Shown: piece after piece, positions 1-8,660 of the stretch
Layout of the letters: each line of letters opens with the position of its first letter
How positions within the stretch are numbered: position 1 is the first letter of the stretch
Assembly: GCA_021770655.1 (NCBI GenBank)
Contig: JAETQO010000046.1
Coordinates: forward strand, 1 to 32,751
Direction of reading: 5' to 3'
DNA from: Ruminococcus sp.
GTDB lineage: Bacteria; Bacillota; Clostridia; Oscillospirales; Ruminococcaceae
DNA: 32,751 nucleotides
Made by a program: the position numbers and the translations under genes
Notes under the pieces: generated by a model
Database searches by the model: none
Told to the model about the DNA's origin: nothing
Seen by the model: only the letters and a program-made list of their open reading frames with translations

Positions 1-7
1 TCTGTAG

Positions 8-36
8 TTGACCGTTTCACTCAACTACATTATATC
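8..36 (+). promoter_or_regulatory. Candidate sigma-A promoter for polA
   Basis: TTGACC (8-13) is followed after 17 bases by TATATC (31-36), about 75 bases before the polA start. An 8-bp perfect inverted repeat (4-11 with 21-28) overlaps the -35 and spacer. It may be an operator or the remains of an upstream hairpin. The call rests only on spacing and consensus match, and the -10 is 4/6. Confidence 0.4.
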
Positions 37-110
37 ATATATACATTTTTAGCGAAAGCGCCTTTTTCATAACCACATTGGTGCCTTTCGCAGAAAGGCG
101 GATTATAATT

Positions 111-2663
111 ATGAAATTACTAGCGATAGACGGCAACAGCATAATGAACCGTGCATTTTACGGGATCAGGATACTGTCTAATTCCAAGGGACAGTTCACA
201 AACGCTTTGACAGGATTTATGAACATCTATCTGAAAGAGATGAACGAGGTCAAGCCCGACTGCGTTGCGGTGGCGTTTGATCTGCATGCTCCCACATTCA
301 GACATAAAGCGAACGCGGCTTACAAGGCGAACCGAAAGGGTATGCCTATGGAGCTTGCTCAGCAAATGCCCGTTATAAAAGAGCTTCTTGCCGATCTGGG
401 CGTAAAGATAGTCGAGTGCGAGGGTTATGAAGCGGACGATATTCTCGGCACTCTTTCAAAAGCGGCTGACGACAGCGGCAATCAGTGCGTTATACTGACA
501 GGCGACAGGGACAGCTTTCAGCTTGTGTCCGATAACGTCACCGTCCGGCTTGCAGGCACAAAGGAAACAAAGGTCTATACACCTCAGAGAATTATGGAGG
601 AATACGGTGTTTCCCCGCGGCAGATGATAGAAGTCAAAGCGCTTATGGGAGATACCTCCGACAACATCAGCGGCGTAAAGGGTATAGGCGAAAAAACCGC
701 TCTGAGCCTTATCAGACAGCAGGGCGATGTTGAAACTCTATACAAAAATCTTGGTGAAATAAAGCTTTCCCCGTCTGTAAGAGCCAAGCTGGAGGCGGGC
801 TATCAGGACGCTGTTGACAGCAGATTCCTTGCTGAGATATGCCTTGAGGCTCCTGTTGAAAAGACTACGGATTTTTACAAGCTGGGAAAAACAGACGAGG
901 ACAAGACAAGAGCACTGCTTGCGGACCTTGAGATGATGAAGCTTATGGAACGTCTGGGTCTGAGCGGAAAGCCTGCTTCGGACAGCGAAGACACTGAAGA
1001 AAAAAAGCTGAAGCTTTCCGACCTGCCTAAATATGATATAAAACCGCTTACGTCGGACATTACAGAAAGTCTTGACGCAGATAAAGCCGTTTACTTTATT
1101 TTTGCCGATGACAAGCTTTCGGTTTTATACGACAACGTAATCTATACTGCCGAGGACGAAAAGCTTATCATACAGTTTTTTGAATCTCCCTGCAAAAAGC
1201 TTGCCTTTGAGGGAAAAAGCGCCCATAAGTTTGCCTTTGAAAAAGGCTCTGCTCTGAAAAACCTGAACTTCTGCTGTGATCTCGCAGGCTATCTTTTAAA
1301 TTCTCAGTCCAGCGAATACACGGTGCAGAATCTTTGTCTGTCCTATAAATGCGCTTACCGTTCGGATATGAACGAATACGCCGACCTTTCAAGTCTTCCC
1401 GCCCTCTGTGAAAATCTAACGGGACAGCTTGAGCTTGCGCAGATGACAAAGCTTTTCAACGAAATAGAAATGCCCCTTTGCGAAGTTCTGGCTTCTATGG
1501 AATTTTACGGGGTCAAAGCGGACGCAGAGGGAATAAAGACCTTTGGCGACGATTTAAAAGTAAAGATAGAAAGCCTTACCGCCGAGATATATATGTATGC
1601 CGGAAAGGAATTCAACATCGCCTCCACCAAACAGCTTGGCGAAGTACTTTTTGAGGATCTGCACCTGCCTGCAAAGAAGAAAACCAAATCGGGCTATTCC
1701 ACCAATGCGGACGTGCTTGAAAGCCTTATGGACAAGCACCCTATCGTTCCGCTGATAACAGAATACAGAACGCTTACCAAGCTTAATTCCACCTATGTGG
1801 ACGGTCTGTTAAAGCTTATCCGCCCCGACGGAAGAGTTCACTCCGTTTTCAAGCAGACTGAAACAAGAACAGGCAGAATATCCTCAACCGAGCCTAATAT
1901 GCAGAACATTCCCGTAAGAAAAGAAATAGGACGGAATATGAGGAAATTTTTCGTCGCGGAGGAGGGCTATACTCTTCTTGACGCCGACTACAGCCAGATC
2001 GAACTGAGAGTACTTGCCTCGGTTTGCGAAGATGAGAATATGCAGGAGGCTTTTCTCAGCGGAAAGGATATCCATACCTCTACGGCGGCGCAGGTATTCG
2101 GTCTCCCTGAGGATTTTGTGTCTCCCGAAATGAGAAGTGCGGCAAAGGCAGTAAACTTCGGCATTATTTACGGCATAGGCGCATTCTCGCTTTCCAAGGA
2201 CATAGGCGTTTCTGTTGCGGAGGCGAAAAGATATATACAAAATTATCTTGACAACTTCCCGAAGGTATCGGAATTTATGAACCAAACCGTTGAGGAGGGA
2301 ATAAAGAACGGATATGTTACCACACTGTTCGGCAGAAGAAGATATATCCCCGAGCTTAACGCCTCCAACAAAAATCTTCAGGCTTTCGGAAAAAGAGCGG
2401 CTATGAATGCTCCTATCCAAGGAGCGGCGGCGGATATAATCAAGATAGCTATGGTAAGAGTTTATGCAAGACTGAAAAGCGAGGCTCTTGACGCACATCT
2501 GATCTTACAGGTGCACGACGAACTTATTATAGAAGTAAGGGAATCCGACAAAGACAAGGCGGAAAAAATACTCAAGGAAGAAATGGAAAACGCCGTAAAG
2601 CTTGCCGTACCGATGACAGTTGACGTAAACAGCGGCAAAAGCTGGTATGATGCAAAGGACTAA
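111..2663 (+). CDS. polA: DNA polymerase I
   Basis: Family A DNA polymerase of 850 residues. It fills gaps during excision repair and Okazaki-fragment maturation, with a 5' nuclease that removes primers. Residues 1-300 form the 5'-3' nuclease domain, opening MKLLAIDGNSIMNRAFYG with the acidic GYEADDILGTL and TGDRDSFQLV motifs. The polymerase domain carries motif A DADYSQIELRVLA (about 624), motif B AAKAVNFGIIYG (about 680) and motif C LQVHDELII (about 800). The middle domain at about 320-440 lacks the DxE and other acidic residues of a working 3'-5' exonuclease (VYFIFADDKLS where exo I should be), so proofreading is probably absent, as in Bacillus PolA. I chose the ATG at 111 because AAAGGCGG lies just upstream and the family N-terminus begins there. 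An in-frame TTG at 78 has no such support. A gap of about 200 bases with its own promoter separates it from the next gene. Confidence 0.97.
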   Translation: MKLLAIDGNSIMNRAFYGIRILSNSKGQFTNALTGFMNIYLKEMNEVKPDCVAVAFDLHAPTFRHKANAAYKANRKGMPMELAQQMPVIKELLADLGVKIVECEGYEADDILGTLSKAADDSGNQCVILTGDRDSFQLVSDNVTVRLAGTKETKVYTPQRIMEEYGVSPRQMIEVKALMGDTSDNISGVKGIGEKTALSLIRQQGDVETLYKNLGEIKLSPSVRAKLEAGYQDAVDSRFLAEICLEAPVEKTTDFYKLGKTDEDKTRALLADLEMMKLMERLGLSGKPASDSEDTEEKKLKLSDLPKYDIKPLTSDITESLDADKAVYFIFADDKLSVLYDNVIYTAEDEKLIIQFFESPCKKLAFEGKSAHKFAFEKGSALKNLNFCCDLAGYLLNSQSSEYTVQNLCLSYKCAYRSDMNEYADLSSLPALCENLTGQLELAQMTKLFNEIEMPLCEVLASMEFYGVKADAEGIKTFGDDLKVKIESLTAEIYMYAGKEFNIASTKQLGEVLFEDLHLPAKKKTKSGYSTNADVLESLMDKHPIVPLITEYRTLTKLNSTYVDGLLKLIRPDGRVHSVFKQTETRTGRISSTEPNMQNIPVRKEIGRNMRKFFVAEEGYTLLDADYSQIELRVLASVCEDENMQEAFLSGKDIHTSTAAQVFGLPEDFVSPEMRSAAKAVNFGIIYGIGAFSLSKDIGVSVAEAKRYIQNYLDNFPKVSEFMNQTVEEGIKNGYVTTLFGRRRYIPELNASNKNLQAFGKRAAMNAPIQGAAADIIKIAMVRVYARLKSEALDAHLILQVHDELIIEVRESDKDKAEKILKEEMENAVKLAVPMTVDVNSGKSWYDAKD

Positions 2664-2737
2664 AGACTCATATTTTTATTACGATACAATTGGTTAAACA
2701 AAAAATATTAATTTTCATCAAATGTTGACAATCGGTA

Positions 2738-2766
2738 TTGACCATTTTTATTTTATATGATATAAT
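2738..2766 (+). promoter_or_regulatory. Sigma-A promoter upstream of the lipid kinase gene
   Basis: TTGACC (2738-2743), a 17-base spacer and a perfect TATAAT (2761-2766) lie in a very AT-rich stretch. A second TTGACA sits 14 bases upstream of the -35. Transcription would start near 2773, so the palindromic repeat at 2793-2835 would be part of the leader RNA. Confidence 0.7.
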
Positions 2767-2792
2767 TCTTAATGAATAACAAAAGAAAAACA

Positions 2793-2835
2793 TATAGGCA
2801 ACACCGCACATAATCATTGTGCGGTATTGCCTATA
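2793..2835. repeat. GGCAACACCGCACA-family palindrome in a 5' leader
   Basis: Two 18-base arms (2793-2810 and 2818-2835) with one mismatch flank a 7-base loop. This is the cleanest copy of a palindromic family also seen in degenerate form at 8636, 9088, 9166, 19110 and 23954. It lies between the promoter and the ribosome binding site of the lipid kinase gene, so the transcript should carry a strong stem-loop. No T-run follows, so it is not an obvious terminator. Confidence 0.85.
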
Positions 2836-2866
2836 TAATGACAATAAAAAGAAACGGGGTTCAATT

Positions 2867-3874
2867 ATGAAAAAATTACTATTCGTTTTTAATCCCCATG
2901 CAGGAAAGGGACAGATCAAATCCAACCTGTGCGACATTGTAGACACCTTTACAAAAGGCGGATACGAGGTCGTTACATATCCTACTCAGGCTAAGCTTGA
3001 CGGATACAACAAGATATGCGAATGCGGAGATAATTACGATATTATTGTTGCCTCCGGCGGCGACGGTACGCTTTCCGAAGCGGTAAGCGCTCTGATGACA
3101 TTTACGAAGAAAATACCGCTGGGATACATTCCTGCCGGCTCTACCAACGACTGCGCACAATCGCTGAGTATCCCCAGAAAAATGCTCAAAGCCGCAAAGG
3201 ATATTGTTGACGGAGTTTTCTTTGATTACGATGTTGGAAAATTCAACGGCAAATATTTCGTATATGTTGCAGGGTTCGGTGCGTTCACCGACGTTTCCTA
3301 TGAAACTCCTCAGAATGCGAAGAACCTTTTCGGTCATGCCGCCTACGTTGCCGAAGCTATAAAGCGCATAACGAAGATCACAGGACAGCAGATGAAAGTT
3401 GAACACGACGGCGAAGTGATCGAGGGTAGTTTTATTCTCGGTCTTATTTCAAACACTATTTCTATCGGAGGAATGAAAAAGCTTATCGCATCAGGCGTAT
3501 GCTTTGACGACGGTCTGTTTGAAGTAGTGCTTGTAAGAACTCCGAAAAACCCTATAGAGCTGAGCAACACCATTAACGAAGCCGTACTTAACAAGCTCAG
3601 CGACAAGCATTTTGTCACTTTTAAAACGTCGAAAGTCGTTTTTACCAGTGAAAATGAGATCGCATGGACTCTTGACGGAGAATCAGGCGGCAAGCATTCT
3701 TATGTAGAGATCGAAAACTGCAAGCAGGCGGTAAGGTTAAAGATAAAACCTAACGACATCACCGCCGAGCAAACTGCCGTACAAAGCTCCGCCGTCGGCA
3801 AGCCGGGCGACACCATTGTTACCGAGGACGGCTGTACGATAGTTATTGAGGATCAGACAGGAATAGAAGAATAG
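2867..3874 (+). CDS. Diacylglycerol/lipid kinase family protein (DAGK catalytic domain)
   Basis: Predicted soluble or membrane-peripheral lipid kinase of 335 residues, related to DgkB/YegS, that phosphorylates diacylglycerol or a similar lipid with ATP. Visible motifs are NPHAGKG (9-15), GGDGTLSE (64-71) and GSTNDCA (91-97), which are the nucleotide and lipid site signatures of the DAGK catalytic domain. FDDGLFEVVLV is the typical C-lobe motif. The start at 2867 follows a GGGG-type ribosome binding site; an upstream in-frame ATG at 2819 lies inside the leader palindrome and is unlikely. The last 35-40 residues (a Thr/Val/Glu-rich tail containing GKPGDTIVTEDGC) extend past the usual family end. 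It is monocistronic, with its own promoter. The substrate cannot be told from sequence. Confidence 0.88.
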   Translation: MKKLLFVFNPHAGKGQIKSNLCDIVDTFTKGGYEVVTYPTQAKLDGYNKICECGDNYDIIVASGGDGTLSEAVSALMTFTKKIPLGYIPAGSTNDCAQSLSIPRKMLKAAKDIVDGVFFDYDVGKFNGKYFVYVAGFGAFTDVSYETPQNAKNLFGHAAYVAEAIKRITKITGQQMKVEHDGEVIEGSFILGLISNTISIGGMKKLIASGVCFDDGLFEVVLVRTPKNPIELSNTINEAVLNKLSDKHFVTFKTSKVVFTSENEIAWTLDGESGGKHSYVEIENCKQAVRLKIKPNDITAEQTAVQSSAVGKPGDTIVTEDGCTIVIEDQTGIEE

Positions 3875-3898
3875 TTGCTAAATGAGGAATGTGGAATT

Positions 3899-4126
3899 AG
3901 GAATGAGAAATTATTGGCAAAGGTGCAGCTTGGCTGCACGATTTATAAACTCATTAAATAAGGGCTGTTGCAAGCCGAATTTATAAAGATTTGCGGTTCG
4001 AATATCTTTCAACAAATTATCGATCCGATTTTTTATAAATTTTCGGACTTTGCAACAACCCTTTGATTTACGGAACAGAATGTTAATCCCAGCATTGTAT
4101 CGCCTTTGTCAACAATTCCTCATTCC
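3899..4126. repeat. Nested palindromic MITE-like element
   Basis: Outer arms of 26 bases (3899-3924 and 4101-4126) are imperfect inverted repeats. Inside are a 7-bp hairpin (3923-3939, GTGCAGC/GCTGCAC) and an inner element at 3960-4063 with ends AAGGGCTGTTGCAA and TTGCAACAACCCTT. The inner ends resemble the CTGTTGCAA terminal repeats of IS6- and IS1182-type elements, but no transposase is present. This fills the gap between the lipid kinase gene and spoVG. A related single outer arm appears at 13698-13726. Confidence 0.7.
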
Positions 4127-4136
4127 CCATTAACCC

Positions 4137-4418
4137 CTACGCTCCCGTTTCAGCCTCCTGACGGTCCAGTTCCATTTGATAGGACTGCAGGATTTTCCCC
4201 TCTATTTCTCTGCGAAGCTCAGCGTTTATCGGGTGTACAATATCTCTGAATACTCCGCTGTCGTCTCTGCGGCTGGGCATTGCAACAAACAGCCTTTCCT
4301 CTCCCTGCACGATCTTTATATCGTGTACTGCAAAAACCTCGTCAAAAGTTATGCTCACTACCGCCCTCAGCTTTCCTTCGTTCATAAGCTTGCGAAATTT
4401 GATCTCTGTGATGTTCAT
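4137..4418 (-). CDS. spoVG: Septation/sporulation regulator SpoVG
   Basis: Small conserved SpoVG protein of 93 residues. The family includes RNA/DNA-binding regulators linked to sporulation, cell division and envelope functions in Firmicutes. The sequence opens MNITEIKFRKLMNEGKLRAV and contains the conserved VHDIKIV, FVAMPSRRD and DIVHPINAELRREIE stretches over almost the full length. I chose the ATG at 4418 because AAAGGACGG sits just upstream and the family begins MxITxIxxR. The in-frame start six codons earlier overlaps that site. It stands alone, divergent from murC, with a repeat element right after its stop. No sigma-H promoter was identified with confidence. Confidence 0.95.
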   Translation of the reverse strand: MNITEIKFRKLMNEGKLRAVVSITFDEVFAVHDIKIVQGEERLFVAMPSRRDDSGVFRDIVHPINAELRREIEGKILQSYQMELDRQEAETGA

Positions 4419-4539
4419 ATCGGTCCGTCCTTTCAAAATGTAACCTTGTTAAATGGAAGTCTTTTCTTCCGTATAAAAATTTTTGACTCTTTTTTTGAAA
4501 AATATTCAGAAAGGGGTTTATTTTTTTAGCAAAATGTAT

Positions 4540-4545
4540 TATAAT
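4540..4545 (+). promoter_or_regulatory. Candidate -10 element for murC
   Basis: A perfect TATAAT lies about 100 bases before murC in the spoVG-murC divergent gap. The base run 17 upstream (TTTATT, 4517-4522) is only a poor -35 match. The rest of the 225-base gap is AT-rich with no other recognisable feature. Confidence 0.3.
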
Positions 4546-4643
4546 ATAATAAATGTATATTTTTATATCGGGTTTCTTAAGAAAACACTTTTATATCCGT
4601 ATAGATTTTTCTTTGCCCGTCACTTATTAAGGAGAAAATACTG

Positions 4644-6065
4644 ATGATTTCCAACGAAGTTCTTAAAAATATAAAGCACGTTCATTTTATCGGAATCGGC
4701 GGTTCAGGTATGTATCCGCTGGTACAGATCTTTCATTCAAAGGGATTTTTCATTACCGGTTCGGATAACAACGAAACCGAAACGCTTGAGGCGGTAAGAA
4801 AGCTCGGCATAACTGTTTTTCTCGGTCAAAGAGCGGAGAACATCGGCGGCGCCGACCTCATTATCTACACGGCGGCGATAATGCCGGACAATCCTGAGCT
4901 TATTGCGGCTAAGGAGAGCGGAGCAGTATGCTGTGAGCGTGCGGAGATACTCGGTCTTGTCACAAGCTGGTATTCAAACGCTCTCTGCGTTTCCGGCACT
5001 CACGGCAAGACAACGACCTCTTCAATGCTTACTCAGATCTTTGTGGAGGAGGGCGTTGACCTTTCCTGCGTTATCGGCGGAAAGCTCCCAAGTATCGGAG
5101 GCTCGGGAAAAGCAGGCTCGTCACAGACCATGGTCTGCGAATCCTGCGAATTTGAAGATCATTTTCTCAGACTTTTCCCCGACGTTTCCATAATACTCAA
5201 CGTTGACGCCGATCATCTTGAATATTTCAAAAACATCGATAATATCATAAAATCCTTTCATAAGTTTTCCGAAATGGCGTCAAAGGCTGTTATCTACAAC
5301 GGCGACGACGCAAATACGCTGAAAGCCGTAGAGGGTATCGATAAAGAAAAAATATCCTTCGGCTGGGATAAATCCAATGACTACAGCGCAGTCATCACAG
5401 GTAAAAAGGGCTTGCAGACAAACTTTGATCTGTTTTACAAGGGCGGATTTGTAAGAAATCTCACCATTCACGTTCCCGGCGACCACAATGTGCTGAACGC
5501 TTTGGCGGCTATCTCTGCGGCAAGATATTCGGGAGTGTCATGGGACGGAATCGAAAAGGGCTTGAATACCTTTTTCGGAGCGATAAGAAGATTTGAAAAG
5601 ATAGCGGAGATCAAGGGCGTTACTATAGTTGACGACTATGCTCATCACCCGAAGGAGATCGAATGTACGCTGAAAGCGGCGAAGGGCCTTGACTTTAACA
5701 GAGTCTGGGCAGTTTTCCAGCCCTTCACCTACTCGCGCACCAGAATTTTAATGGACGATTTTGTAAAGGCTCTCTCCATTGCGGACATTGCAGTTATAAC
5801 AGATATTATGGGAAGCAGAGAAAAGAATACAGACGGCGTTTATACCGAACAGCTTGCCTCAAAGATAAAAGACGCCGTATGGTTCGACACTCCTCACGAT
5901 GTTGCGGACGAACAAACCGCCAATCAGAAGGAGTTCAACTTCGGGCAGTGCATAGACTATATCAAAGAGAACTGCAAAGAAGGCGACCTTGTTATTACTC
6001 TTGGCTGCGGCGACGTTTATAAGCTTGCAAAAAGACTGGCAGGAGAGCTGAATGAAACCCGATAA
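4644..6065 (+). CDS. murC: UDP-N-acetylmuramate--L-alanine ligase
   Basis: Cytoplasmic Mur ligase of 473 residues. It adds L-alanine to UDP-MurNAc using ATP, the first step of the peptidoglycan stem peptide. The N-terminal nucleotide-sugar domain has HFIGIGGSGM (14-23). The central ATPase domain has the P-loop GTHGKTTTSSML (118-129) and the family motif VDADHLEYF. The C-terminal domain contains VDDYAHHPKEIE and FQPFTYSRT. The N-terminal glycine loop and total length fit MurC rather than MurD/E/F. The start follows AAGGAG with good spacing. It precedes lexA by 25 bases in the same direction, so the two are probably co-transcribed. Confidence 0.96.
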   Translation: MISNEVLKNIKHVHFIGIGGSGMYPLVQIFHSKGFFITGSDNNETETLEAVRKLGITVFLGQRAENIGGADLIIYTAAIMPDNPELIAAKESGAVCCERAEILGLVTSWYSNALCVSGTHGKTTTSSMLTQIFVEEGVDLSCVIGGKLPSIGGSGKAGSSQTMVCESCEFEDHFLRLFPDVSIILNVDADHLEYFKNIDNIIKSFHKFSEMASKAVIYNGDDANTLKAVEGIDKEKISFGWDKSNDYSAVITGKKGLQTNFDLFYKGGFVRNLTIHVPGDHNVLNALAAISAARYSGVSWDGIEKGLNTFFGAIRRFEKIAEIKGVTIVDDYAHHPKEIECTLKAAKGLDFNRVWAVFQPFTYSRTRILMDDFVKALSIADIAVITDIMGSREKNTDGVYTEQLASKIKDAVWFDTPHDVADEQTANQKEFNFGQCIDYIKENCKEGDLVITLGCGDVYKLAKRLAGELNETR

Positions 6066-6090
6066 CCTGATAAAATGAAAGGACAAAGTT

Positions 6091-6675
6091 ATGAAGATCA
6101 CTGATAACGAGCGAATGGTTTTTGAATTCATAAAAGAAAGAATCGAAGAGGGTTATCCTCCTACGGTAAGAGAGATCTGCGCCCGTTTCGGATACAAGTC
6201 CACCTCCACGGCGCACAGATATATCAAATCACTTACGGCAAAGGGTCTGCTTGAAAAAGGCGATAATCAAAACAGAGCTATAAGGCTTACGGGAGGAAAC
6301 GGTATGAAGATCCCTCTGGCAGGCACCGTTACGGCAGGCCAGCCTATAACCGCTATTGAGGATATCACCGACTACATAAGCTTTCAGCCTGATAAGCATT
6401 ATCAGAATCCTCTTTTTGCACTCAAGGTAAGAGGAGAATCTATGATAAACGCCGCTATTCTTGACGGCGACATCGTTGTTATCGAACAGGGCAGTTACGC
6501 CGAAAACGGTGATATAGTGTGCGCTCTTGTAGATAACGAGGCGGCGACTATCAAGACCTTTTACAAAGAAAACGGTCGTTTCAGACTCCAACCTGAAAAT
6601 GACACAATGGATCCGATCATCGTTGACGAGGTACAGATACTCGGCAAGGTAGTCGGCGTAATTAGATATTTATAA
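6091..6675 (+). CDS. lexA: SOS repressor LexA
   Basis: LexA repressor of 194 residues, the RecA-triggered self-cleaving regulator of DNA-damage genes. The N-terminal winged helix (1-65) includes GYPPTVREICARFGYKSTST. The cleavage site is A82-G83 in TVTAGQP. The latent protease has Ser117 (VRGESMIN) and Lys155 (ATIK), both catalytic residues intact. AAAGGA lies just upstream of the ATG. It follows murC closely, and no SOS box was recognised in the short gap, so autoregulation, if any, may act at a promoter upstream of murC. Confidence 0.97.
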   Translation: MKITDNERMVFEFIKERIEEGYPPTVREICARFGYKSTSTAHRYIKSLTAKGLLEKGDNQNRAIRLTGGNGMKIPLAGTVTAGQPITAIEDITDYISFQPDKHYQNPLFALKVRGESMINAAILDGDIVVIEQGSYAENGDIVCALVDNEAATIKTFYKENGRFRLQPENDTMDPIIVDEVQILGKVVGVIRYL

Positions 6676-6742
6676 AACAAACCGCCTGATAGCTATGTGC
6701 TTATAGGCATAATGATGTAGAAATAAAGGATAGGTAGATAAA

Positions 6743-7468
6743 ATGAGCAGACACTGTACATTCTGCGGCTCTAAGCTGGAGGACGGCGCTAAAATCTGCA
6801 CGAACTGCGGAAGGATAGTACCCGTAAATCCCGCCGGACAGCGGCGTCAATACGATCAGAACGAAAGACAGGAATACATAGACCGTTCCCGTATGCAGAG
6901 CATACCGAAGAGAGTATATGAACACCCCAAGCGTGCGGAAGCCGAAGAGAGAATGAGGAAACAACGGGAAGAAAAGGCACGCAGAAAGAGAAATGCCGAG
7001 CGCCGCAACCCTCCTCCGGCGGATAACGGCTATGAGCGCACTCCCACGGAGCATAACGGAAGCGGAAAAGAAAAATACGGCAAGAAAAAAAAGATCGTCA
7101 AAAGGATTTTGAAGATCGCCGTAATTTTGTTTGCAATATATTTTGCCGTAGCTTTGATAAGAGTTTTTTCGGTAAAGCTTTCGACCTATGAATTTGAAAC
7201 GGAAATGACTCTTACCAATGAAAACTACGGTCAAGCGATCAATGCGTATTTCAAAGACGGAAAGTGGAAATACAACATTTTTAAAAACGAGGTTTCTTAT
7301 CAGGGAACTTCTCAGAACGGCGACAAATATTTTATGACCTTCAAGCGTGAGGACGGACAGACTATTGTCGACTACATGACCGTAAACGGAGAAAAGGTCA
7401 AGACCGATACTATTATGAAAACTAAGGTTATGGGAATGTTTATGTCGGAAGAAAGGGTCGTTGACTGA
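6743..7468 (+). CDS. Zinc-ribbon membrane protein of unknown function
   Basis: Uncharacterised protein of 241 residues. An N-terminal zinc ribbon uses C5/C8 and C19/C22 (CTFC, CTNC). A long, highly charged Arg/Lys/Glu-rich linker (about 35-118) follows, then one membrane segment at about 122-142 and an extracytoplasmic C-terminal domain of about 100 residues. The predicted topology is a cytoplasmic ribbon and an outside C-terminus. AAAGGATAGG precedes the start. It is 67 bases after lexA and ends at a strong terminator, so it is probably the last gene of a murC-lexA transcript. Zinc-ribbon plus single-membrane-segment proteins are common in Clostridia, but no function can be assigned. Confidence 0.85.
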   Translation: MSRHCTFCGSKLEDGAKICTNCGRIVPVNPAGQRRQYDQNERQEYIDRSRMQSIPKRVYEHPKRAEAEERMRKQREEKARRKRNAERRNPPPADNGYERTPTEHNGSGKEKYGKKKKIVKRILKIAVILFAIYFAVALIRVFSVKLSTYEFETEMTLTNENYGQAINAYFKDGKWKYNIFKNEVSYQGTSQNGDKYFMTFKREDGQTIVDYMTVNGEKVKTDTIMKTKVMGMFMSEERVVD

Positions 7469-7477
7469 CAAAAAAAT

Positions 7478-7524
7478 AATCGCAGGAAGATTTACGTCAA
7501 ATAAATTTTCCTGCGATTTTTTAT
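7478..7524. terminator. Bidirectional rho-independent terminator
   Basis: An 11-bp perfect stem (7478-7488 with 7508-7518) is followed by a T-run on the plus strand and preceded by an A-run. It can therefore end both the lexA-side transcript and the convergent esterase gene. Confidence 0.85.
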
Positions 7525-7525
7525 T

Positions 7526-8605
7526 TTATTTTTTCCAGATACTATCTCCCATTTTTGAAAGGTATGCTGTCAACTCTTCCGACATTTCATACTGTTCCGA
7601 AAGTCTTGGGTGTCCCGGAGTGGCTTTTCCTGCCCTTGTATACATAAAATGCGTGATTTTTTCATCATTAAGCTCCGCCGCGATCTCGTCCACCGCCTTG
7701 TCCCATTCTTCATCATGACAAAGCACCGTTAACAACAGAACAAAGGTCGCTTTCGGATACTTTGCTCTCAGATCAATTATTATCTTCTTGTATGCCGATT
7801 TCCATTTTTCCCTGTAGGCAGGATCGGTAATGTCGAAATCATCGTGACCTTCGTTGTGAGGGTCGTTCTGTCCCACAGCGAAAAGTACAACATCAGGCGT
7901 GTATCGGCTGAAATCCCAGTCGGTCACGCCCTTTTTGCCTTCGGGAAAATAACACAGCTTATTATAAACCGACTCCATTCCGATGAAATTCGGAGCATGA
8001 TAATATCCCGTACCGTCAAAAATTGCGATACCTCCCTGCGCAATGTTATTTATCTGCGCACCAAGATTCCTTGCAGTTATCATGGAATAGCTGTGCCACG
8101 CGTTATCATATACGCCCTCATGATTTTCAGGATCGCAGCTCGCCGTATATTCGGTAGCCTCGCACACAGCGCCTGCCGAAACAGAATCGCCGTAGCATTC
8201 TATCTTTCTTACAGGCATCGGAACGTTTTCCAGAGCCTCTCCGCCGTCATTGAGAATAAAGCCTGCAAACTCAAAATAATGAGACGCGTCTTGACGTTTA
8301 AAAAGAGTAACGCTGTGAACATCGTCTTTAAGATCCTGTGCAATGTCAAGAACAATATCCTCGTCGTTTTTATCAAAGGTTATCTTTCCCTCTTTGCCGT
8401 CAATGACAAAGCCTATCTCCTGCTTATTGAAATACTTATGATTCTTTATTACGGCAGAAACGGACGTACCCTTGAATTTAAGCGAGACGTTTGATCCTGC
8501 ATAATAAAACTCCGGTCTTGCCGGATCTGAAAAATCGATCCTTCCCATATAGTTAAGCTTTTCACTTTGGGGAGATACAAGATTATATTTTTCTGAACTG
8601 AGCAT
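7526..8605 (-). CDS. SGNH/GDSL esterase, carbohydrate esterase family 2-like
   Basis: Predicted deacetylase of 359 residues with a CE2 layout: an N-terminal beta-sandwich (about 15-125) followed by an SGNH hydrolase domain. The nucleophile is Ser141 in GDSVSAG (139-145), block III is GQND (245-248), and the catalytic His332 lies in GHP. CE2 enzymes remove O-acetyl groups from xylan, glucomannan or their oligosaccharides. There is no signal peptide or membrane segment, so the protein looks cytoplasmic and may act on imported acetylated oligosaccharides; this is inference. The ATG at 8605 is preceded by GGAAAGAGG. A TTG at 8641 is in frame but lies in a degenerate palindrome. It is convergent with the lexA group and unrelated in function to either neighbour. 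Confidence 0.85.
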   Translation of the reverse strand: MLSSEKYNLVSPQSEKLNYMGRIDFSDPARPEFYYAGSNVSLKFKGTSVSAVIKNHKYFNKQEIGFVIDGKEGKITFDKNDEDIVLDIAQDLKDDVHSVTLFKRQDASHYFEFAGFILNDGGEALENVPMPVRKIECYGDSVSAGAVCEATEYTASCDPENHEGVYDNAWHSYSMITARNLGAQINNIAQGGIAIFDGTGYYHAPNFIGMESVYNKLCYFPEGKKGVTDWDFSRYTPDVVLFAVGQNDPHNEGHDDFDITDPAYREKWKSAYKKIIIDLRAKYPKATFVLLLTVLCHDEEWDKAVDEIAAELNDEKITHFMYTRAGKATPGHPRLSEQYEMSEELTAYLSKMGDSIWKK

Positions 8606-8635
8606 AAAAAAGCCTCTTTCCAATCTATAAATTAT

Positions 8636-8660
8636 AGGCAATACCGCTTGCGCAGTACCT
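8636..8660. repeat. Degenerate GGCAATACCGC-family hairpin
   Basis: AGGCAATACCGC and GCAGTACCT form a short imperfect stem. The sequence belongs to the same family as the repeat at 2793. It would sit in the 5' leader of the esterase gene. Confidence 0.5.

Noticed and set aside
6066-6090. SOS box controlling lexA
   Set aside because: The murC-lexA gap is only 25 bases and holds a ribosome binding site but no GAAC-N4-GTTC-type site.
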